From IMG/VR virus record IMGVR_UViG_3300037245_001138, positions 1 through 25,377 of that record: a stretch of DNA of 25,377 nucleotides; one strand, 5' to 3'. Below the pieces are notes generated by a model, which saw only the letters and a list, made by a program, of their open reading frames with translations, did no database searches and had not been told where the DNA came from. This DNA is from a virus. The position numbers and the translations under genes are program-made. Shown in pieces: positions 19,852 to 25,377 of this stretch. The first letter of the stretch is position 1. Each line of letters begins with the position of its first letter.

Positions 19852-19875
19852 GAGTAGACTCCGTGTCGAGTGTGA

Positions 19876-20133
19876 TTATTTGCGGTGACGCTTCGGCGGC
19901 CCAATGGTCGGGAGGGACTCACCATCGACCTGGACGTCTTTGGATACCACGGGCACCTCTGGCATTGCTTCAGGCTCGAATAACGGCTCGGCCGGAACGG
20001 CGTGATTGATGATCCCAATCAATCCCTTCACTATCTTTTGAGTTTCCTGTGCGTTGAACATGGCGCCCCGGCCGCAGTTCCGCTTGACTAGCACCCTCGC
20101 GTCTTCGAGTGTCTTGGTTTGTTCATTCGTCAT
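19876..20133 (-). CDS. small hypothetical protein (85 aa)
   Basis: Residues 1-45 are helical (TLEDARVLVKRNCGRGAMFN, then TQKIVKGLIGIINHAV). A Pro/Glu/Val-rich linker (VPAEPLFEPEAMPEVPVV) and a basic end (KRHRK) follow. It has no membrane segment. The layout, a short helical head with a Pro-rich tail, would fit an accessory or connector protein, but nothing identifies it. ATG 20133 has CAGGATAAGACAG upstream and follows the connector-like gene by five bases. Confidence 0.65.
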   Translation of the reverse strand: MTNEQTKTLEDARVLVKRNCGRGAMFNAQETQKIVKGLIGIINHAVPAEPLFEPEAMPEVPVVSKDVQVDGESLPTIGPPKRHRK

Positions 20134-20138
20134 CTGTC

Positions 20139-20987
20139 TTATCCTGGAACAATGAAAGGTGAATCTACCCCCGAACGTGACGTAGTCGGGGCGTCAATAG
20201 TGCGAGTATTCGCGCGAAGATCGCTGAGTATACGGAGTGCCATGTCTTTGTGAGCGGATAGCCGATGAATTGGCCGCCCCGTCGCGTCGTCGAAGTCCTC
20301 GATACCACGCGACTCGTACAGCCACACGCCTGCTAGGGCGGCTGCTAGATTGACAATGGTCGTCGGTGGCACAGCGAATGGAAGCACGTAGGGGCCCTTC
20401 CGCAAGCTGTCATCTATCTCAGCCGTGGCAACCACGATAGACCGGGACACTCGCGTAAAGCCAAGCTGCGGGTCTTCCGTGTTTTCCATGTCGGCCCACT
20501 TGGATATGTTATCGCGCCCGAACATCGACTCCATATCCATCCGTGTACAGTACCCGATACCTGAATAGGCTTCCGGGTCCGAGACCCCAGCCGATCCGCT
20601 GTACGTATTGAGAACCTCAATGATCCACACCAGCATAATCTTGTTAGACGACGCGGTGGGCGTGATCTTCACCTCAACCCGGTAGACTTTCGTTCCGCCG
20701 GCAATGGCAGCGCCAGGCAGCAACGAAGCGTCTGGCGTCCATGAGAAGTTGTAGCCCGTACTGTCCTCAGTCCACAAGTCGCCAGTCTGGAGCGTGTCGA
20801 ATACCACATCACCCGCCGCCAAGCTGCCTGGTGCGGTCGACGTTTCGGGGTCGTCCAGATCGGCCACCGTGTAAGCTATGGAACTGACGTCCGCCTGTTG
20901 CAGGTAGCCACCATCATAGGCTCGAACGCGAGACAACAGGGGCACGCTTTCGCCTTCGAGGATCTCAACTTTTCCGATTATCGCCAT
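20139..20987 (-). CDS. fusion of beta domain and Mu gp36-like (DUF1320) head-tail connector
   Basis: Residues 1-128 form a beta-rich Ig/fibre-like domain (LEGESVPLLSRVRAYDGG, FSWTPDASLLPG, VYRVEVKITP). Residues about 145-260 match the DUF1320/gp36 pattern: YCTRMDMESMFGRDNISKWA, then SIVVATAEIDDSLRKGPYVL (about 183-202), PFAVPPTTIVNLAAALAGVW and LYESRG. That domain is known from head-tail connectors that dock on the portal. The gene is not in the usual place after the capsid gene but upstream of the terminase, next to fibre genes, and carries an extra N-terminal domain. A start at ATG 20987 with AGGAAACGACC is convincing. Confidence 0.78.
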   Translation of the reverse strand: MAIIGKVEILEGESVPLLSRVRAYDGGYLQQADVSSIAYTVADLDDPETSTAPGSLAAGDVVFDTLQTGDLWTEDSTGYNFSWTPDASLLPGAAIAGGTKVYRVEVKITPTASSNKIMLVWIIEVLNTYSGSAGVSDPEAYSGIGYCTRMDMESMFGRDNISKWADMENTEDPQLGFTRVSRSIVVATAEIDDSLRKGPYVLPFAVPPTTIVNLAAALAGVWLYESRGIEDFDDATGRPIHRLSAHKDMALRILSDLRANTRTIDAPTTSRSGVDSPFIVPG

Positions 20988-20996
20988 GGTCGTTTC

Positions 20997-21380
20997 CTAT
21001 CTGATCGCTTCCACGCCAACGCGCGAGCTATTCATCATCACCTGGGGCCCTGGCCGACGGGTGCCACTCATCACTTCGGAGCCCGTTTGCTGTCGATCAC
21101 TCATTGCGACTACGACGAACGTGCGAACCCGCAAGACGCCACCCGGTCGCCTATGCCGCCTACTCTGCTGCACGAACATAGGCTGCAATAGCCGAGCCAC
21201 TCTGGGCGATGGGTTCGCGGGCTCATCCGGCTCTACTGGTGCGGCTATCTCATTACCACCGTATGCGTTGCCGGAAGCGACTCGCCATGCCTGATCCTTC
21301 GCCCCGGGCAGCTTGGTCCGCAACCATGGCCGCCCAACGCCGACCACATTCATCCGCTTTTCTTGGGTATCCAGAGCCAT
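20997..21380 (-). CDS. short phage protein with DTQ-KRM N-terminus (127 aa)
   Basis: Residues 1-45 (MALDTQEKRMNVVGVGRPWL, then a GNAYGGNEI) follow the 'DTQ.KRM....P' pattern of short proteins often found among phage structural genes. The middle is Pro-rich, and the C-terminal half is basic with QQSRRHRRPGG and ends VVVAMSDRQQTGSEV and onward. Function unknown; such proteins may act in head or tail joining, but that is inference. The stop lies ten bases before the next start, and its TAG overlaps the next gene's ribosome site. The C-terminal half has no recognisable similarity. Confidence 0.68.
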   Translation of the reverse strand: MALDTQEKRMNVVGVGRPWLRTKLPGAKDQAWRVASGNAYGGNEIAAPVEPDEPANPSPRVARLLQPMFVQQSRRHRRPGGVLRVRTFVVVAMSDRQQTGSEVMSGTRRPGPQVMMNSSRVGVEAIR

Positions 21381-21395
21381 GTTCGTTGTTCCGAT

Positions 21396-22139
21396 TCATG
21401 CGGTCGAGAATAGCGGCATACGCGATTCTTCCGCGTCCAAGCGGTCATTTGCGATCTGGAAGAACTTCTCGTCTTTCTCGATGCCGATGAACTTCCGCCA
21501 GGTGTTCCTGCAAGCAACTCCCGTCGTTCCCGATCCCATACAGAAATCTAGCACCGTGTCGCCTTCTTTCGTGTAGGTGCGAATCAGATACTCCATCAAC
21601 GCTACTGGCTTCTGGGTTGGGTGTAGTCCTGAACCAACGCTCTTGAATTCCAAGAGGGTTCGCGGGTAGTCCGTAACTTCCTGCACATAAGGTAGACAAT
21701 GGACAGCACCATAGTTATCGCTTTGTGTGCCTGTGCGTACAACCGTATTGTATGCTATTGTTCCTTGCGGATTGTAAGTTGGCTGGGTCTCGTAGAATAT
21801 TAGAACGTCTTCAGTGTTTCCCATGGGCATGCGTTTTGCATTCAACCGACCCGCCGGCTTCGATTTCTTCCATACCCACGCATACCTGAGCCATGGCAGT
21901 CCGGAGGCCCCGAGTATTGTTGTAAACGGCTGAGCAGCAGTGAGAACTATAGGAGTAGTCGGCTTCTTCAACCGCTCCAAACATGCCCACATCTCCGGTA
22001 AGGGTATCACGCTATCCCACTTGCAAGCAGTTATTCCGTAAGGTGGATCGGCCAGCACTAGGTCAATGCTCCCAGGCTCAAGTGTCGGCATGACCTCAAG
22101 ACAATCACCTCGATATAAACGAACGCTGTCTTTGTCCAT
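21396..22139 (-). CDS. beta-class DNA methyltransferase (N6-adenine or N4-cytosine)
   Basis: 247 residues. Catalytic motif IV DPPYG is near the N-terminus (31-35), and the SAM-binding motif I DFCMGSGTTG is at 198-207. HPTQKP (173-178) is the motif typical of this class, and the order IV before I defines the beta class. The motif DPPY favours N6-adenine, although N4-cytosine enzymes with DPPY exist. No target-recognition domain is separable by eye and no restriction endonuclease is next to it, so it is probably an orphan that masks sites from host restriction or marks phage DNA. It stands between fibre genes and a connector gene, likely as a moron. Confidence 0.92.
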   Translation of the reverse strand: MDKDSVRLYRGDCLEVMPTLEPGSIDLVLADPPYGITACKWDSVIPLPEMWACLERLKKPTTPIVLTAAQPFTTILGASGLPWLRYAWVWKKSKPAGRLNAKRMPMGNTEDVLIFYETQPTYNPQGTIAYNTVVRTGTQSDNYGAVHCLPYVQEVTDYPRTLLEFKSVGSGLHPTQKPVALMEYLIRTYTKEGDTVLDFCMGSGTTGVACRNTWRKFIGIEKDEKFFQIANDRLDAEESRMPLFSTA

Positions 22140-22146
22140 TCACTCT

Positions 22147-22809
22147 CTACCTTGCGTCGTCACGGCCGATGATCTGCTCGAATGTCCTCTCACTGCCATT
22201 GATCGTCGCCTTGACGACCGCAATAGCCGCTTCGCCCAGTGTCATACGGTTCCCATCAGTCGACTCGTCATACTTCAAAGTTCCAGTCGATGCTACCGGG
22301 TCCATTGTAACTTCGCCAATCAAGTCTAAACCGTCCGCCCGCTTAACCACCTGAATGGTGGGCGACGTGATCCCCGAAGTCACGGCCTCACCGTTTCGAT
22401 ACCACTTAACGGTATACTCGTCCTGGCTGTTGTTCGTATCTACGGTCAGCATCACGTCGGCATGATAGAGGTCGGCTTGCGACACGATCCCCGTACCCGA
22501 CCAGTTCACCGTCTGAGTGCCGATAATTAACTGCCCGGGTGTCGGTGAGGCGCCGATGAAGAACTCAACAGCATATTCCCCGGCCGCCGTAATCCCTGTT
22601 GGGAACGTGCCGACGTAAATACCCGTGCCCGTAGTGTCTGACGTGTCTTGCTCCGTGCAGGTCACCATTCCCGTTGCCCACGCCGCATCTGAAATCGTCG
22701 ACGTTGCTACCATCGCGGAACCATTCCACCGAGTAGCGCGATCTTCACCCCAGACGATGGCCTTGACCGCCAGGCCGGACGTCGTGTGTAGATTCAGTTC
22801 ATTTCCCAT
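22147..22809 (-). CDS. tail-fibre-associated two-domain protein (220 aa)
   Basis: The N-terminal half (MGNELNLHTTSGLAVKAIVW, WNGSAMVATSTISDAAWAT, GIYVGTFPTGITAAGEYAVE) matches the fibre module with 'VWNGSAFVA ... GIYVGSFP ... AGEYAVE'. The second half (DVMLTVDTNNSQDEYTVKWY, TSPTIQVVKRADGLDLIGEV, GEAAIAVVKATINGSERTFE) is another known phage module with 'DEYTV.WY.NG'. Both are beta domains of host-recognition structures. The stop of the upstream gene is only a few bases away and the start has only a weak ribosome site, so coupling to the SGNH gene is likely. Confidence 0.72.
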   Translation of the reverse strand: MGNELNLHTTSGLAVKAIVWGEDRATRWNGSAMVATSTISDAAWATGMVTCTEQDTSDTTGTGIYVGTFPTGITAAGEYAVEFFIGASPTPGQLIIGTQTVNWSGTGIVSQADLYHADVMLTVDTNNSQDEYTVKWYRNGEAVTSGITSPTIQVVKRADGLDLIGEVTMDPVASTGTLKYDESTDGNRMTLGEAAIAVVKATINGSERTFEQIIGRDDAR

Positions 22810-22814
22810 GGGAC

Positions 22815-24302
22815 TTACTCGTGGTATTTAATGAACGCATAGACGCTATCAGCAATCTGCCAGTAGCCTGTGTTTTCGGGATGAACACCATTGGTCTGCT
22901 TGATGTAGGTGTCGGTATTTCGCGCGTTGAACGCCGTCGCCGCTGCCTTCATGTTGTTATTGATGTCCAGCCCAAGGTGTATCGGCACTACGTAAACACC
23001 CCTGCTCCGCATCGTGTCGTTGTCATACGTCGCGATGAGTCGTTCTTGGAGGAGTTGGTTGTTTCGACGATACCGATCGTGGCTTTGTGAGGTCCCGTAA
23101 CTGCTACCGAAACTGTCTTGTGACGTGGACGGAGGAATCGTTATTCCGATTCCAACGCGAACGCCACTGACGTCCCCCCTTACTGTAGTTGCTGCCGGAG
23201 AGGCCGATGTGTCGATCATGCTTTCGATATCGGCCTCGATCGAGTCCAGGACCGTGGCGACTTCTGAATCCGACGCTGCACCGAAAACGTCGTTTATCCC
23301 CAGAAAGAAAAGCACCCAATCGTCAGCCGTCATCATCGTGAACGAATTATCGATCAGGTACTGCCCGAAGTCCCATGTACCACTACCGGAAATCACCGGT
23401 TCGCTTGCCGGGTCTGTTAGATGTTCGTTGTACGTCCAACCGCTCACGGACTCATGATCCGCCGACCTTGACCCACTATCGGAATCGTTCTCTGTCGTAT
23501 TCCTGGTGCCTCGAAGCGTAGCCGTCATGGCGTCGCCATCGAAGAGGTTCATAAACTCGGCCATCCAGTTGTCGGTCGAGTCTCCGAACACGATGATATT
23601 CCGCGATTCGCCGGTTCCCGCCGTGCTTTTGGCAAGAGCCACAGTGGTACTTGCGGCGCTTGTCAATGTTGTTTCCCCGGCAGTAAATGCCAAGCCTAAC
23701 GCAATCGTTGTCGTGTCACCGGATGGGATGTCGCTGTCCTCTGGGGCAAACACCCAGCCACGTTCGTCCTGTGCTCCACTGCTTGGATTGGTGCTTAGGT
23801 TGAATTCGATAATGTCTTCTGCTCTGGACCGAACGCAATTCGCGAAGTAGAGGTTGCACTCTTGACCGGCAACGGCATAGACGAAATCGGGGATGGCATG
23901 CGTTACGTCAACGGGCACCAGGACAAAATCCTCGAGGAAGAGATTGCGGTCGGTGTCGAGACGCACCACCACGTCATCGGCAGTTACGTCCGATGAGTCC
24001 TCTGTGTTATTTGCCAGAAGGACCAAGTCACCTCGACCGAAGCTGGTGGTCCTGATGTGTCCAATGCCCGTTTTGGCAGTTCCCACAACACTGGAAAATC
24101 CGATCCCGGTCAACGCTCCAACAGCCTGCCCACCGTTAACCAAAAATTGAATGCCATCGGTTTTGTTGCTGACGTGTGATCGTCCCACGCCGTCAGCTTC
24201 CTGTAGAATATACCCATCCGCCGTGGTAATGATACTGATACTGGTAAGATCCAGATCACCATCGGCGTTGAGTTGAATTCCGATTGGTATTCCGCTCGGC
24301 AT
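22815..24302 (-). CDS. tail fibre/tailspike-like protein with SGNH (GDSL) hydrolase domain (495 aa)
   Basis: Residues 1-230 are a beta-rich stem. From about 234 an SGNH domain follows: block I FGDS (catalytic Ser242), block II VSGWTY (Gly288), block III LGIND (Asn337) and block V NGVHPENTGY (catalytic His474). The Asp three residues before the catalytic His is replaced by Asn471. SGNH hydrolases remove acetyl or acyl groups from surface polysaccharides, here probably from the host envelope during adsorption. The ATG at 24302 follows the previous stop by a few bases, with GGGG in front. The enzyme fold is secure, the substrate is not. Confidence 0.85.
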   Translation of the reverse strand: MPSGIPIGIQLNADGDLDLTSISIITTADGYILQEADGVGRSHVSNKTDGIQFLVNGGQAVGALTGIGFSSVVGTAKTGIGHIRTTSFGRGDLVLLANNTEDSSDVTADDVVVRLDTDRNLFLEDFVLVPVDVTHAIPDFVYAVAGQECNLYFANCVRSRAEDIIEFNLSTNPSSGAQDERGWVFAPEDSDIPSGDTTTIALGLAFTAGETTLTSAASTTVALAKSTAGTGESRNIIVFGDSTDNWMAEFMNLFDGDAMTATLRGTRNTTENDSDSGSRSADHESVSGWTYNEHLTDPASEPVISGSGTWDFGQYLIDNSFTMMTADDWVLFFLGINDVFGAASDSEVATVLDSIEADIESMIDTSASPAATTVRGDVSGVRVGIGITIPPSTSQDSFGSSYGTSQSHDRYRRNNQLLQERLIATYDNDTMRSRGVYVVPIHLGLDINNNMKAAATAFNARNTDTYIKQTNGVHPENTGYWQIADSVYAFIKYHE

Positions 24303-24307
24303 GGTAT

Positions 24308-25377
24308 TTACCCCGACTCCGCATTGGCTTCGTTGTAGTCATCACCGTCATCCGTCAGATCCTTTTCGAAGATCACATCACCCGCCGCGTTGCGTACCTT
24401 GAGCGTGTTTGGCGTGACGCTCGTATTCACCTCGGTATTATTCCGCAGTGCCATGTACATCGCCATTACCGCTGCCCGTATCGACGGGGTCACTGGCGGC
24501 TGGCCAACCGCTAACTCGGCAATCGCCGTGTCGAGGGCCGCGTCGACTTGGCTCTTGTCTGTCACCATCGGCAGCATTCGATAGGCAGTCGTTGCGTCTG
24601 GAGTGACGACCCAGGTTTCTACGGTCGCTGTCCGAGAAGATCCATCATACGATAGGATAGGCGTCGATTGGTCCTGCCCAAGACCACTGACCAACTGCAA
24701 CGTCTGTCCATCGTAAATACCATCCTCCGTTGAAGCAAGTGCATTGAGTTGCGCAGTTGTGCTTGTTGCCGCCATCAGGCGACCTTCATTGGTCGTGGGC
24801 GATCCATTGACGGCTGTAATGGTGAATTCGCTTGTGTTATCCGGCTCAACTTTCCAATCTCTATCAAGAATGCCTGTTCGCGATGCACCGAAGTATTCTA
24901 AGATATGGCGAATTTGCCCAACGCCTAAGCCGGATGTGATGACAATTGCAGAGGGATCATAGGAGCCATCCTGGTCACTTGCACCGCTATCCAAAACAAC
25001 CGTATTGGCCGTTGAAGAGACGACATCGCCAGAATACACCACTATAGAATCGGCGGTCTCCCTTAGCTGCTTACCAGTAGAGCCTGACACGTCGTGGTTG
25101 GCCTTGCTGTTGACTCGGTCGAGTATAGCCTTGGCGATTTCAACCATCCCCGTCGCCGTCGAGGCTATGGCGTCGAGGCCAGTGGCAGCCAAGCTCACCA
25201 GTCCGGTATCTGTCACGTCAAGCGTTCGGCCAGGCACCGTTGCCGACAAGTGGTCTGTGTTATTTTGAATGATAGAAGTTGTGCCGTTGTCTTGAATGTC
25301 GCCGCTTGCGTTGTTTCCTAATACGTTGTGATGGGCCTGTGCGTCGGTTGAACTTGCTCCGATATTGATTCCCCAAC
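24308..25377 (-). CDS. tail fibre protein with tandem repeat domain, 5' end outside window
   Basis: The frame is open through the right edge, so the TTG at 25249 is not a credible start; at least 356 residues are visible. Two copies of a widespread fibre module are seen, one around SGDVVSST...FTITA and the other around LMAATSTTAQ...YRMLP (about 70 residues each). They share 'S-T-A-T ... DG-YD ... SGLG-GQ ... GASRT ... W-V-PD-TS'. The C-terminal part (from IAELAVGQPPVTPSIRAAVM to the end) is a second known module ending in FEKDLTDDGDDYNEA. It acts in host binding. The next gene starts six bases downstream of its stop. Confidence 0.8.
   Translation of the reverse strand, partial: WGINIGASSTDAQAHHNVLGNNASGDIQDNGTTSIIQNNTDHLSATVPGRTLDVTDTGLVSLAATGLDAIASTATGMVEIAKAILDRVNSKANHDVSGSTGKQLRETADSIVVYSGDVVSSTANTVVLDSGASDQDGSYDPSAIVITSGLGVGQIRHILEYFGASRTGILDRDWKVEPDNTSEFTITAVNGSPTTNEGRLMAATSTTAQLNALASTEDGIYDGQTLQLVSGLGQDQSTPILSYDGSSRTATVETWVVTPDATTAYRMLPMVTDKSQVDAALDTAIAELAVGQPPVTPSIRAAVMAMYMALRNNTEVNTSVTPNTLKVRNAAGDVIFEKDLTDDGDDYNEANAESG

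Noticed and set aside
24308-25249. TTG start at 25249 for the right-edge fibre protein
   Set aside because: The same frame is open without a stop to the right edge, so the gene is simply cut by the window.
1-25377. Search for CRISPR arrays, insertion sequences, integrase, attachment sites, tRNA and endolysin
   Set aside because: I saw no short regular direct repeats with spacers, no transposase or integrase frame, no complete tRNA fold and no lysozyme, amidase or peptidase frame. Absence by eye is not proof.

Overview
The window is a piece of a tailed double-stranded DNA phage or prophage with a siphovirus-like, long non-contractile tail. Every gene I can support is on the minus strand, so transcription runs from the right edge to the left. 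There is no rRNA, tRNA, CRISPR array, insertion sequence, integrase or recognisable endolysin. The host cannot be determined. The tail-fibre repeat domains and several small proteins look like those of uncultured or planctomycete-type phages, but that is only an impression. Base composition is moderately GC-rich and even, with no obvious foreign island.

In the direction of transcription, the first block (25377 to about 19050) holds fibre and adsorption proteins. These are a partial repeat-containing fibre protein, an SGNH/GDSL-hydrolase fibre protein and a two-domain fibre-associated protein. They are followed by a beta-class DNA methyltransferase, a Mu gp36-type (DUF1320-like) connector fused to an N-terminal beta domain, and small virion or unknown proteins. 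The second block (19056 to 10788) is packaging and head: a possible small terminase, large terminase, DUF935-type portal, MuF head-morphogenesis protein, a 56-residue protein, an excisionase-like HTH protein, a prohead protease with a nested in-frame scaffold start, a decoration-type protein with a tandem beta repeat, and a lambda-E-like major capsid protein closed by an intrinsic terminator. The third block (10702 to 4175) is the tail: a terminator-like protein, the tube, a G/GT chaperone pair joined by a -1 frameshift site, a completion protein, a short tape measure, two further tail proteins and two cysteine-rich small proteins. Portal, MuF, protease and completion proteins are Mu-like, while capsid, decoration and chaperone order are lambda-like.

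A two-sided hairpin at 4073-4116 and a sigma70-like promoter mark the boundary to the leftmost 4 kb. This part holds small regulatory and early-type genes: two unknown acidic proteins, an XRE repressor with a duplicated N-terminus, an apparently leaderless excisionase-like HTH gene, and small membrane and zinc-ribbon-like proteins. The last gene is a PD-(D/E)XK nuclease that runs off the left edge; its frame was found by direct translation of positions 673 to 1.

The most unusual element is at 2844-3021. A strong extended -10 promoter overlaps the stop codon of the XRE gene and is followed by about 85-145 nt with competing or pseudoknotted helices and two terminators. It could be a phage small RNA or an attenuator in front of the leaderless HTH gene.
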